64,000 bases of DNA, taken from positions 186,001 to 250,000 of the forward strand of contig NZ_BTTW01000001.1 in assembly GCF_036245865.1 (NCBI RefSeq), written 5' to 3'. The stretch comes from Corallococcus caeni (lineage in GTDB: Bacteria > Myxococcota > Myxococcia > Myxococcales > Myxococcaceae). The notes below the pieces were generated by a model. The model was not told the origin of the DNA. It ran no database searches and saw only the letters and a program-made list of their open reading frames with translations. A program made the translations under genes and the position numbers. Below are positions 45,707-54,506 of the stretch, in pieces; within the stretch, counting starts at the first letter, position 1; each line of letters begins with the position of its first letter.

Positions 45707-46119
45707 CATGGCTTGTGGTCCGTGGTGATGACGATGGACTTCGCCGAGCGCTTCGCGGGCCCGTGGTGGACCATCTCGATGTTGTTGCCGTCCGGATCCA
45801 ACACGAAGGCCGCGTAGTACCCCGGGTGGTAATGGCGCTCTCCCGGGGCCCCGTTGTCGCGGCCGCCCGCGGCCACCGCCGCCTGGTGGAAGCGGTGCAC
45901 CATCTCCCGGTCCTCCGCCTGGAAGGCCAGGTGCACGCGCGCGCTGGGCTCGCGGTCGCTGCTGAGGAAGAACTCGTCCGCGGCCAGGTGACGGTCGCTC
46001 TCGTCGTAGACCGGGATGCCCATCACCTCCAGCACCGCGCGGTAGAAGCGCTTGCTCGCCTCCAGGTCCCGGACCTGGAGGTGGACGTGGTCGAACATGC
46101 GGCCGTGGTGCAGTTCCAT
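45706..46119 (-). CDS. VOC-family (glyoxalase/bleomycin-resistance fold) protein
   Basis: This is a 137-residue protein with two beta-alpha-beta-beta-beta units. Likely metal ligands are His in FDHVHLQV, His or Glu in ARVHLAFQAED, and Glu in DPDGNNIEMVHH. The GYYAAFVLDPDGNNIE segment is the family hallmark. It may be a glyoxalase, dioxygenase or drug-binding protein; this is not readable. I take ATG 46119 because GGAGG precedes it; the longer frame to 46251 is Cys/Arg-rich and lacks a ribosome site. A TTGACA at 46206-46201 on this strand may be its -35 box, but its -10 is poor. Confidence 0.8.
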   Translation of the reverse strand: MELHHGRMFDHVHLQVRDLEASKRFYRAVLEVMGIPVYDESDRHLAADEFFLSSDREPSARVHLAFQAEDREMVHRFHQAAVAAGGRDNGAPGERHYHPGYYAAFVLDPDGNNIEMVHHGPAKRSAKSIVITTDHKP

Positions 46120-46340
46120 GGTCTGCCCTCCGTGATTTCGCTGCCGTCGGTGTGTCCGACAACCAGCGGACGGGCGACCTTCAGAACGGCAATTCACGCA
46201 TGTCAAGGCGCCTCCGCCCGGGAAGTCGTGAAAGCGGCAGCAACCCTCCATAAAAGCGCGGGCACCCGGCGGCGGGACGACGCAGCTTCATGCGATAGTC
46301 CGCGCCACTTCGCAGTTCTTGCCTTCAGGAGGGTGCCGCG

Positions 46341-46667
46341 ATGTTCCTCGAAATCATCGTCCTGCCCCGTGAAGACGACAGGTCCCCGAAGCGACGTACG
46401 CTCAAGGCCTCCAAGGCTCCGAGTGCTCCGGAGCCGCGGGGCCGGGCGGAGCTGGCCCAGCAGTGGCGCGAGGAGGGCAAGGCCTTCCATGGCGCCGTCC
46501 TGGAGTTCATCAAGGCCCAGCACCTGCTGGGCGCGGTGAAGTGGATGAGCGAGCCGGGCCTGCTGCCCCAGGTGACGCTCGTCGCCACGGACCGCGTGCT
46601 GGAGAAGCTCCAGTCGGAGCCCCGGTTCGCCGCCGGCCGCTCGCTGTCCATGAACCTGCAGACCTGA
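46341..46667 (+). CDS. Small protein, unknown function
   Basis: I do not recognise this 108-residue protein (MFLEIIVLPREDDRSPKRRT...). It has no signal peptide. A basic segment (residues 15-35) is followed by helices QQWREEGKAFHGAVLEFIKA and a strand-like LLPQVTLVATDRVLEKL. AGGAGG lies eight bases before the ATG, which supports it as a real gene, and the coding bias is native. It lies between the two secreted protease genes and may have its own promoter. Confidence 0.6.
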   Translation: MFLEIIVLPREDDRSPKRRTLKASKAPSAPEPRGRAELAQQWREEGKAFHGAVLEFIKAQHLLGAVKWMSEPGLLPQVTLVATDRVLEKLQSEPRFAAGRSLSMNLQT

Positions 46668-46672
46668 GGCCG

Positions 46673-46716
46673 CGCCGCCCCCGCGGCGACCTCCCCCTCC
46701 CCCTTTCTCTTTTTCT
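46673..46716 (+). terminator. Weak candidate terminator
   Basis: Six-bp stem CGCCGC/GCGGCG (46673-46688, CCCC loop), then a pyrimidine-rich run CCTTTCTCTTTTTC at 46702-46715. The U-run is 14 bases from the stem, so this is a weak match. Confidence 0.3.
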
Positions 46717-46961
46717 CGACACCTGTTCGTGACACCGCGTGAGCGCTTCCGCGGTGCGTCCAGGCGTGGCCGGGGTGCGTCATTACCATCGGCTTAGCCT
46801 GTCTCATCCTGTTTCACGCTGCTCTCCGCCTTGACGGCCTCATCTTGAATTCCACAGGATGCGCCCCGACCCACGAGGTCTGGACACCTGGTCCGGACCG
46901 GACGTGGGAGGTCCCTGCCGTGCCCCGCCAGCGCGCCCCTCGCCTGGAATCGGAGCGGAAC

Positions 46962-49007
46962 ATGCGTTTGAAGAGCTTGGCCCCCGTCGTCGTGTCGCTG
47001 TGCTGCGCCACCGCCTCCGCGGAGTCGCGTGACAAGGAGGTGTTCATCACCATCGGTTCGGAGGCGGTGACGGCGGTGCGCGCGTCGTTCCGCGCGGCCG
47101 GGAGCGCGCCCACGCTGGTGAAGGAGGCGAACGGCGTGAGCGTGCTCAAGCTCACCGAGTCGCAGCTGGGCGACGTGTCCGCCATCATGCATGACCAGTA
47201 TCACCGCTGCGCGGGCTTCATGGCGCACGACACGCAGGAGGCCGCGCTCGCGGCGCTCACGCCCGCGCAGCCCACGCAGTCGCTGGTGAGCTACACGTTG
47301 GACAACGCGGCGGTGGTCAACGGGCTGTTCTCCGGCCTCCAGGAGGCCAGCCTCCGGAGCACCATCGTCCAGCTGTCCAGCTACACGAACCGCTACTACA
47401 ACAACTCCACGGGCGGCACGCAGGCGGCCAGCTGGCTCAAGAGCGCGTGGGAGTCCTACGCCACCGGGCGCAGCGACGTGAGCGTGCAGCTGTACACGCA
47501 CTCGGGCTGGACCCAGCCGTCCGTCATCGCCACCATCACCGGCGAGGTCTTCCCGAACGAGGTGGTGGTGATTGGCGGCCACCTGGACTCCATCAACATC
47601 ACCGTGGGCTCCTCCAGCCGCCCCACCGCGTCCGCGCCGGGCGCGGATGACGACGCCTCCGGTGTCGCCACGCTGTCGGAGGTCTTCCGCGTGGCCATGG
47701 CGAAGGGCTACAAGCCGGCGCGCACGGTGAAGTTCATGGCGTACGCGGCGGAGGAGGTGGGCCTCTACGGCTCGCAGGCCATCGCGCAGGCGTACAAGTC
47801 CGCGGGCACCAACGTGGTGGGCGTGCTCCAACTGGACATGACCAACTACCGCGGCTCCACGGCGGAGGTGACGCTCGTCACGGACAACACCAACGCGGCG
47901 CAGAACGCGTTCCTGGGCAACCTCATCGACACGTACACGGGCTACGTGCGCACCAACATCACGTGCGGCTACGGGTGCTCCGACCACGCGTCGTGGAACG
48001 CGCAGGGCTACCCGGCCTCCATCCCGTTCGAGGCGTTGATGAACCAGGACAACCCCTTCATCCACACGGCCGACGACACGCTGGCCAACAGCACGGACGG
48101 GACCACCAACAACAACGCCAACAACGCGCTGAAGTTCGCGCGCATCGGCGCCGCGTACCTGGCGGAGCTGGGCAAGGGCACCCTCCCCGGCCAGCCCACG
48201 GACACCCAGGCCCCCACCGTGTCGCTCACCGCGCCGGCGAGCGGCGCGACGGTGAACGGCACCACCAGCATCACCGCGACGGCCACCGACAACGTGGGCG
48301 TCAACAAGGTGGAGTTCCTGGTGGACGGCGTGGTGAAGGGCACCTCCTTCTCCTCGCCGTACAGCTTCGCGTGGGACAGCCGCACGGTGGCCAACGGCAG
48401 CCACACGGTGGCGGCGAAGGCGCACGACAGCGCGGGCAACAACGCCACCACGGCGGCGCGGACGGTGACGGTGGCCAACGTGTCCACGTCCGGTACCTAC
48501 GACACCACGCTCCGGACGCTGCGTTGCACCGCGGCGGCCGCCACCTGCGACAGCGGCACGCTCTTCAACGGCCGCGGCACCATGGGCCCGGAGACGAACA
48601 CGCCCAACACGCTGCGCGGCACGTGCGGCGACGGCAGCTCCGGCACCTACAAGAGCGATGAGTCCGTGGAGGCCCTCAAGGTGTCCACCGTGGACGGCTC
48701 CAACTTCGCCGCGGGCAAGCAGGTGAAGGTGGAGGCCTCCATCTGGGCCTACGCAAGCCCGTCGTCGGACCGGCTGGACCTGTACTACACGGCCAACGCC
48801 ACCGCGACGACGCCGGTCTGGACGCTGCTCACCACGCTCACCCCCGCGGCCGCGGGCGCCCAGACGCTGTCGGCCACGTACACGCTGCCCTCCGGCGCCA
48901 ACCAGGCCGTGCGCGCGCAGTTCCGCTACGGCACCGGCAGCCCGTCCAGCGCGTGCGTCTCCAACGAGTACAACGACCGCGACGACCTGGTGTTCGCCGT
49001 CCAGTGA
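46962..49007 (+). CDS. Secreted M28 aminopeptidase
   Basis: This 681-residue protein has a signal peptide (MRLKSLAPVVVSLCCATASA). The M28 zinc peptidase domain (about 120-405) has all five metal ligands in order: His207 (GGHLDS), Asp in GADDDASG, Glu pair in AYAAEEVGLYGS, Asp in LQLDMTNY and His in PFIHTADD. It resembles the Vibrio/Aeromonas leucine aminopeptidase group. A bacterial Ig-like domain (APTVSLTAPASGATVNGTTS... about 415-508) follows. The last 170 residues equal the C-terminal domain of the metalloprotease at 42078 and end YNDRDDLVFAVQ. The start ATG has GGAG six bases upstream; 46845 is an unsupported longer start. Confidence 0.9.
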   Translation: MRLKSLAPVVVSLCCATASAESRDKEVFITIGSEAVTAVRASFRAAGSAPTLVKEANGVSVLKLTESQLGDVSAIMHDQYHRCAGFMAHDTQEAALAALTPAQPTQSLVSYTLDNAAVVNGLFSGLQEASLRSTIVQLSSYTNRYYNNSTGGTQAASWLKSAWESYATGRSDVSVQLYTHSGWTQPSVIATITGEVFPNEVVVIGGHLDSINITVGSSSRPTASAPGADDDASGVATLSEVFRVAMAKGYKPARTVKFMAYAAEEVGLYGSQAIAQAYKSAGTNVVGVLQLDMTNYRGSTAEVTLVTDNTNAAQNAFLGNLIDTYTGYVRTNITCGYGCSDHASWNAQGYPASIPFEALMNQDNPFIHTADDTLANSTDGTTNNNANNALKFARIGAAYLAELGKGTLPGQPTDTQAPTVSLTAPASGATVNGTTSITATATDNVGVNKVEFLVDGVVKGTSFSSPYSFAWDSRTVANGSHTVAAKAHDSAGNNATTAARTVTVANVSTSGTYDTTLRTLRCTAAAATCDSGTLFNGRGTMGPETNTPNTLRGTCGDGSSGTYKSDESVEALKVSTVDGSNFAAGKQVKVEASIWAYASPSSDRLDLYYTANATATTPVWTLLTTLTPAAAGAQTLSATYTLPSGANQAVRAQFRYGTGSPSSACVSNEYNDRDDLVFAVQ

Positions 49008-49041
49008 GCCTCACGGCGGTGACGTGACGTGATTCACGGGA

Positions 49042-49080
49042 GGGGATCCGGGGCGCGTACCCGGGTCCCCTTCGCATTTT
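49042..49080 (+). terminator. Rho-independent terminator after the M28 gene
   Basis: An 11-bp stem with one mismatch (GGGGATCCGGG/CCCGGGTCCCC, 49042-49070) is followed by TTCGCATTTT. It lies 35 bases past the stop. Confidence 0.75.
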
Positions 49081-52055
49081 CAGGCCGCCTTGAGGCCCTC
49101 GATGGGCAGCTCCACCACGAAGGTGGAGCCCAGGCCCGGCTTGCTGTCCACGGTGATGCGGCCGCCGTGCGCCTCCACCACCTGCCGGGCAATCCACAGC
49201 CCCAGGCCCAGGCCGCCGTAGTTGCGCCCGGGCACCGCGCGCTCGAAGCGCTCGAAGATGCGCGCGCGGTCCTCCTCGCTGATGCCAATGCCCTCGTCGC
49301 GCACGGTGAGGCGCGCGGTGCCGTCCTCGGCGGCCACGCGCACCGCGATGGGGCGGCCCGCGCCGTACTTCGCCGCGTTCGTCAGCAGGTGCGTCACCAC
49401 CTGGTCGATGCGCAGCTTGTCGTACCGGCCCACCAGCGGCAGGCCCGCGTCCAGCGTCACCGTCACGCCCATCCGCGCGACCTCCTCGCGCAGCCGGGCC
49501 ACCGCGTGGCCCACCACGGCGGTGAGGTCCACGTCGTTCAGCTCCAGCGCCAGCCGGCCCGTGGTGAGCTGCGACACGTCCAGCAGCGTCTCCATCAGCG
49601 CGTGCAGCCGCTGCACCTGCCGCCCGGCGGACTCCAGCGGGCTCCTGGCGCGGCCCAGCGCTTCGTCCCCCAGGCTGCGCTCCAGCCGCTCCAGGTGCAG
49701 GCGGAAGGCGGCCAGCGGCGTCTTGAGCTCGTGGCTCGCCACCGCGAGGAAGTCGTCCCGGGCCTGGAGGCTCTCGCGCAGCGAATGGGCCAGCAGCTCC
49801 TGGCGCATCACCTCCCGGCGCGTGCGCGACAGCTCCAGCATGGAGCGCACGCGCGCCACCAGCTCCCGGGCGCTGAAGGGCTTCACCAGGTAGTCGTCCG
49901 CGCCCGCCTCCAGCCCCTCCACCGCGGCCTCCTCGCCGGCCCGGGCGGACAGCATCACCACGGGGACGGCGCGCGTGGACGGCAGCTCGCGCAGGGCGCG
50001 CAGCAGGCCGAAGCCGCCCAGCCGGGGCATCATCACGTCCGTCAGCACCAGGTCCGGCGCGTGCGCGCGCGCGGCCTCCAGCGCGGCCTGGCCGTCCGTC
50101 GCCAGCGTCACGTCGAACGACGGCGACAGCACGCGCGCCACGTACTCGCGCATGTCCGCGTTGTCGTCCGCCACCAGCACGTGCGCCCGGCCCGCGCCGT
50201 CCCCTTGCGCCGGCGCTGGAGCCTCCGGCGCCAGCTCCACGTCCGTCCAGCGCTCGGCCTCCTGGAGGAAGGGGCGCGCGCCCGGGGCGGTGGACTCCTG
50301 CTGGCGCGGGGCGAGCACGCGGTCCGCGGGCAGGTGCGCGTGGCCCCGGGGAACGCGGACGGTGAAGGTGCTGCCCCGTTCCTCCTCGCTCTCCACGGCC
50401 ACGTCGCCGCCGTGCAGCGCCACCAGCTCGCGCACCAGCGCCAGGCCGATGCCGGTGCCTTCGTGGGTGCGGCTTCGCGCGTTGCGCACGCGGTGGAAGC
50501 GCTCGAAGAGGTGGGGCAGCTCCGCCGCGGGGATGCCCGTGCCCGTGTCCTGCACGCGCAGGACGACGTCGTGGCCCCGGACCTCCTGCCGCACGGTGAT
50601 GCCGCCCTCGAACGTGAACTTGAGGGCGTTGGAGAGCAGGTTGAAGACAACCTTCTCCCACATCTGCCGGTCCACGTAGACGGGCTCCGGCACGGGCTCG
50701 CAGTCCACGCGGAAGGACAGGCCGTTGCGCTCGACGGCGGAGCGGAAGTGGCCGGTGAGGTCCCTGGTGAAGGCGGCCAGGTCCGTGGGCTCGAAGCGGG
50801 AGTCGATGCGGCCCGCCTCCAGCCGGCTGAAGTCCAGCAGCGTGTTCACCAGCCGCAGCAGGCGGCCCGCGTTGCGGTGGACGAGCTCCAGGTCCTTGCG
50901 CGCTCCTTCCGTCACCGGCACCTGCGCGAGCACGTCCTCCAGCGGCCCCAGCATCAGCGTGAGCGGCGTGCGGAACTCGTGGGAGATGTTGTGGAAGAAG
51001 GCCGTCTTCGCCCGGTCCAGCTCCGCCAGTGCCTCCGCCCGCTGGCGCTCCTCCTCGTAGGCCCGCGCGTTGCGCAGCGCCACCGCCACCTGCGCGCCCA
51101 GGAGTTCGCAGAAGGAGGCGTAGCCCTCGTCGAAGGCGCGGGCGGGGGACAGCGCGGTGACGAGCACACCCAGCGGCGCGGCCGTACCCGTGCCCGCGAG
51201 CGGCTGGAAGAGGAGCGTCCCCACGGAGTCTCCGAACGGCCCGCCCTGGAGGGCCAGGAGCGCCTCCAGCCCGTCGCGCCGCACCCGCTCGCCCTCGAGC
51301 GCGCGCAGGTACGGGGCCGCCTCCCGGAAGCCGGCGTCCAGCACGAGGGTCTCCGGGCTGAGCGGCCCGCCGCGCGCAAGGCCCACGGCCCCGCTCAGCG
51401 TCAGCGTCCGGCCGTCCTCCGCGCGCAGGTAGAGCAGCGCGCACGGCACGTCCAGGGGATGATCCGCCAGCGCGGTCATCAGGTCGCCGCACGTCTTCGC
51501 CACGCTGCGCGTGTCCGACGCCTGGGCGGACAGGTCGCGCAGGAGGCGCATGCGCCGCTCGCTCAGGACCTGCGGCGTCACCTCCGCGCACACCGCGAGC
51601 ATGCCGCCGATGGCGCCCGTGTCGTCGTAGGCGGGCGCGTGGCTGACGTCGAAGTAGGACTCCTCGCGGTAGCCGCTGCGGTTGAGCAGCAGCCGCAGCG
51701 CGGGCACCCAGCTGGCGACGCCCGTCGTCATCGCCTCCCGCACCAGCGGCTCCAGTGAGTCCCACGCCTCCGCCAGCGTGCCGCGGATGTCCGTGCCCAG
51801 CGCGGCCGGGTGCTTGTCCCCGATCACCAGCGAGTAGGCGTCGTTGTAGAACTGGGTGAGCTCCGGGCCCCAGGTGAGGATCATGGGGTAGCGCGACCCG
51901 AGCAGCGTCTTCACGAGCACCTTGAGGCTCGTGGGCCAGGAGGCCACGGGCCCCACCGGCGACGCGTCCCAGCCGTGCGCGCGCACCAGCGCGTGCATCT
52001 GGCTGCCTCCGGTGAAGAGGGTCTCCGGGGTCTGGGGCGGAACGTCCTGGCTCAT
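49080..52055 (-). CDS. Hybrid histidine kinase with two kinase cores (HK-REC-HK)
   Basis: This is a 991-residue signalling protein with no membrane helix. It has a PAS-like region (30-160), a GAF-like region (170-335), and a first HisKA with His359 (NISHEFRTPLTL). A first HATPase follows (FNLLSNALKF; DTGTGIP; GTGIGLALV). A receiver domain has acidic pair VADDN, phospho-acceptor Asp673 (LTDVMMP) and Lys in LVKPF. A second HisKA has His775 (VASHELKTPL), and the protein ends with a second HATPase (DEGIGIS; GLGLGLWIA). All catalytic boxes look intact in both cores. No output DNA-binding domain is fused. The stop touches the M28 terminator, and the gene diverges from the zincin gene. Confidence 0.88.
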   Translation of the reverse strand: MSQDVPPQTPETLFTGGSQMHALVRAHGWDASPVGPVASWPTSLKVLVKTLLGSRYPMILTWGPELTQFYNDAYSLVIGDKHPAALGTDIRGTLAEAWDSLEPLVREAMTTGVASWVPALRLLLNRSGYREESYFDVSHAPAYDDTGAIGGMLAVCAEVTPQVLSERRMRLLRDLSAQASDTRSVAKTCGDLMTALADHPLDVPCALLYLRAEDGRTLTLSGAVGLARGGPLSPETLVLDAGFREAAPYLRALEGERVRRDGLEALLALQGGPFGDSVGTLLFQPLAGTGTAAPLGVLVTALSPARAFDEGYASFCELLGAQVAVALRNARAYEEERQRAEALAELDRAKTAFFHNISHEFRTPLTLMLGPLEDVLAQVPVTEGARKDLELVHRNAGRLLRLVNTLLDFSRLEAGRIDSRFEPTDLAAFTRDLTGHFRSAVERNGLSFRVDCEPVPEPVYVDRQMWEKVVFNLLSNALKFTFEGGITVRQEVRGHDVVLRVQDTGTGIPAAELPHLFERFHRVRNARSRTHEGTGIGLALVRELVALHGGDVAVESEEERGSTFTVRVPRGHAHLPADRVLAPRQQESTAPGARPFLQEAERWTDVELAPEAPAPAQGDGAGRAHVLVADDNADMREYVARVLSPSFDVTLATDGQAALEAARAHAPDLVLTDVMMPRLGGFGLLRALRELPSTRAVPVVMLSARAGEEAAVEGLEAGADDYLVKPFSARELVARVRSMLELSRTRREVMRQELLAHSLRESLQARDDFLAVASHELKTPLAAFRLHLERLERSLGDEALGRARSPLESAGRQVQRLHALMETLLDVSQLTTGRLALELNDVDLTAVVGHAVARLREEVARMGVTVTLDAGLPLVGRYDKLRIDQVVTHLLTNAAKYGAGRPIAVRVAAEDGTARLTVRDEGIGISEEDRARIFERFERAVPGRNYGGLGLGLWIARQVVEAHGGRITVDSKPGLGSTFVVELPIEGLKAA

Positions 52056-52294
52056 CTCGGGCGCTGCTCCTGGGCTCGGCGAGCCATTTCCCTATGACGG
52101 CTCCCGGAGTGTTCCCACTGGAAAAATGATCATCCGTCCGGAGCGGAGCACCCGGCCCTCCGCATGCTCGCAGGCCCTGCCGCCGCGGGGCGGACGCCCC
52201 CCGCATCCCTTGCGTCCAGGCGCCCGGCCGCCTGCCTGCTGGAGCACGGCTGGCGGGCTGTCCATCCCCGGCCGCACGCCTTACCTCCGTAGGG

Positions 52295-53362
52295 ATGATG
52301 CCCTCTCCCCAGGCCGAATCCCGGGTGCTGCGCGAGAAACATCCCACCGAAGGCGCCGAGCGAGGCCGCCTCTCACCGCGGCGTGAAGCCCTGCTCCAGG
52401 CGCGCATCAAGGACCTGTCGCTGCGGCTGGGCGGCACACCCCTGGAGCGCTACATCGCGCAACTCCACGCCGAGCTGGAGGCGAAGGGGCTGTCCTTCAA
52501 GCCCCAGTGCTACCTGTCCGATGAATGGGGCTGTCCCTCCGGCGTGCCCGTCATCGGGCTGCCCTTCTACCTGGCGGATCCAGACCTCCTGTCCATCGAG
52601 GCGGAGCTGGGGGGCAGCGCGGAGACGGAGGCCGAAATCCTCATGTACCTGCGCCACGAGGCGGGCCACGCGTTCAACTACGCGTACCGCCTCTATGACA
52701 CGGACGAGTGGCGCCGCGTCTTCGGCGACTACGGCCGGCCGTACCAGGACGACTACAAGCCGCGGCCCTTCTCGCGCCGGTACGTCTTCCACATCTCCGG
52801 CTGGTACGCGCAGAAGCACCCGGACGAGGACTTCGCGGAGACCTTCGCCGTGTGGCTCACGCCGGGCAGCGACTGGGCGAAGCGCTACCAGGGCTGGGGC
52901 GCGCTCAAGAAGCTCCACTACGTGGAGGACATCGCGAAGCGCCTGGGCCGCACGACGCCGCCCGTGCAGCTGGCCCAGCCGGACTTCACCACCGAGGAGA
53001 TGGAGGGCACCGTCCAGGACCACTACCGCCAGCGCGAGCTGGACGAGAAGGTGGACGTGGAGCTGAGGAACGCCTTCGACCACGCGCTGGAGGACATCTT
53101 CTGGGGCCCGGGCGAGGCGCCCGTGAGCGCGGCGACGCTGGTGCAGGCCGAGCGCCAGCGCCTGCTGTCCACCGTGGGCCACTACGCGGGGGTGAGCCGG
53201 GGCGTGGTGCGCGCGCTCGTGGACCACCTGGCGGAGCGCACCGCCGCGATGAACCTCACCCTGCACCCGGACGACAGCCGCGAGGCGGCGATGCAGTTGG
53301 CGTCGCTCGTCACCGTCCTGGCGATGAACTACCTGCACACCGACCGCTTCTTCGAGGACTGA
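52295..53362 (+). CDS. Putative zinc-binding metallopeptidase
   Basis: This 355-residue protein has RHEAGHAFNYAY, an HExxH motif with His121, Glu122 and His125, and downstream HPDEDFAETFAVW, where a Glu can be the third ligand. This pattern belongs to a poorly studied family of putative cytosolic zincins; no signal peptide is present. The next gene, an ATP-grasp ligase, starts two bases after its stop, so the two are co-transcribed and probably act together. Start is ATG 52295, with ATG 52298 possible (AGGG directly before). The substrate is unknown. Confidence 0.75.
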   Translation: MMPSPQAESRVLREKHPTEGAERGRLSPRREALLQARIKDLSLRLGGTPLERYIAQLHAELEAKGLSFKPQCYLSDEWGCPSGVPVIGLPFYLADPDLLSIEAELGGSAETEAEILMYLRHEAGHAFNYAYRLYDTDEWRRVFGDYGRPYQDDYKPRPFSRRYVFHISGWYAQKHPDEDFAETFAVWLTPGSDWAKRYQGWGALKKLHYVEDIAKRLGRTTPPVQLAQPDFTTEEMEGTVQDHYRQRELDEKVDVELRNAFDHALEDIFWGPGEAPVSAATLVQAERQRLLSTVGHYAGVSRGVVRALVDHLAERTAAMNLTLHPDDSREAAMQLASLVTVLAMNYLHTDRFFED

Positions 53363-53364
53363 CC

Positions 53365-54402
53365 ATGCCCCTGAAGTCCCTCCGCATCGCCGTCCTCCAC
53401 TACCAGGCGAAGGACGACCCGCCCGACCCCGTGGTGGCGCAGGTGAGCGCGGCCCTGCGCGCGGCCGGCCATGAGCCCGTGGACCTGCGCGTGGACGAGA
53501 GCGTCTCCGACCTGGTGCGCCAGCTCACCCGCGCCCGCGCGGACCTGGTGTTCAACCTCTGCGAGACGTTCGCGGAGGATTACCGGCTGGAGGTCAACGT
53601 CGCGGCGGTGCTGGAGCTGGCGCGCGTGCCCTTCACGGGCTCCGGCACCGCGGGCCTGCTGCTCGCGCAGGACAAGGTGCTCACCAAGCAGCTGCTCCAG
53701 TTCCACGGCGTGCTCACGCCCCGCTTCGCCACCTTCGACGGCATCTCCTTCCAGGCCAACGGCGACCTGTCCTTCCCGCTGGTGGTGAAGCCCGCGCGCT
53801 CGGACGCGTCCATGGGCCTGGGGGTGGAGAAGGACATGGAGGGGCTGGCCCGGCGGGTGAAGAAGATCCGCGAGGAGTACGACGACGAGGCGCTGGCGGA
53901 GGAGTTCATCGAGGGGCGCGAGCTGTACGTCGGCCTGGTGGGCGACGCGGCGAAGCCGGAGGTGCTGCCGGTGGTGGAGCTGGACTTCGGCTCCAGGTGG
54001 AACCGCAAGCGGATGAAGATCGCCAACCGCGAGGTGAAGTTCGGCCCGGAGACGCCGGGCAGTCCGCACCTGGTGCTGCCCACGGACCTGTCGGACGAGC
54101 TGCAGGGCCGCATCGGCCGCGCGGCCGTCACGGCGTTCCGCGCGCTCAAGCTGCGCGACTACGCGCGCATCGACTTCCGCGTGTCCAGCCGCACCAACGA
54201 GCCCTACCTCCTGGAGGTGAACCCCAACCCCTACCTGGAGACGCAGTGCGAGGTGGCCATGGGGGCGAAGGAGCGCGGCCTGAGCTACGAGGCGCTCGTG
54301 CAGCGCATCGTGGAGACCGCGGCCCGGCGTCACGGCCTGGGGGTGGCGTCCAGGGCCACGCCCGGTGCGCCCGCCCGGGACGCGGCGCCCGCCCCGCACT
54401 GA
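53365..54402 (+). CDS. ATP-grasp ligase, D-Ala--D-Ala ligase-like
   Basis: This is a 345-residue ATP-grasp enzyme. The N-terminus LRIAVLHYQAKD is Ddl-like. FNLCETFAEDYRLEVNVAAV and VPFTGSGTAGLLLAQDK match the substrate and central regions. PLVVKPARSDASMGLGV is the ATP-binding loop, and DYARIDFRV with LLEVNPNPYLE holds the Mg-binding Asp, Glu and Asn. It should join two amino acids or peptides using ATP. It lacks the usual Ddl context of murein genes and pairs instead with a zincin, so a role other than D-Ala-D-Ala synthesis is likely. A short Ala/Pro-rich tail ends the protein. Confidence 0.8.
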   Translation: MPLKSLRIAVLHYQAKDDPPDPVVAQVSAALRAAGHEPVDLRVDESVSDLVRQLTRARADLVFNLCETFAEDYRLEVNVAAVLELARVPFTGSGTAGLLLAQDKVLTKQLLQFHGVLTPRFATFDGISFQANGDLSFPLVVKPARSDASMGLGVEKDMEGLARRVKKIREEYDDEALAEEFIEGRELYVGLVGDAAKPEVLPVVELDFGSRWNRKRMKIANREVKFGPETPGSPHLVLPTDLSDELQGRIGRAAVTAFRALKLRDYARIDFRVSSRTNEPYLLEVNPNPYLETQCEVAMGAKERGLSYEALVQRIVETAARRHGLGVASRATPGAPARDAAPAPH

Positions 54403-54506
54403 GGGCGAAGGGCCGGCGCGCGGCGGCCTGTGTCGCGCGTGACGCCCTCCGCGCCGGGGCCTGGATTCCGGTGGCCCGGCCGGAGGCGTTGGCCTAAGGG
54501 GGACGG

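Noticed and set aside
46178-46206. Sigma70 promoter of the VOC gene
   Set aside because: The -35 box TTGACA is perfect, but at 17 bases the -10 reads TGAAGG; too weak to list as a feature.
49029-51758. 909-codon plus-strand frame opposite the hybrid kinase
   Set aside because: Antisense to clearly recognisable HisKA, HATPase and REC domains.
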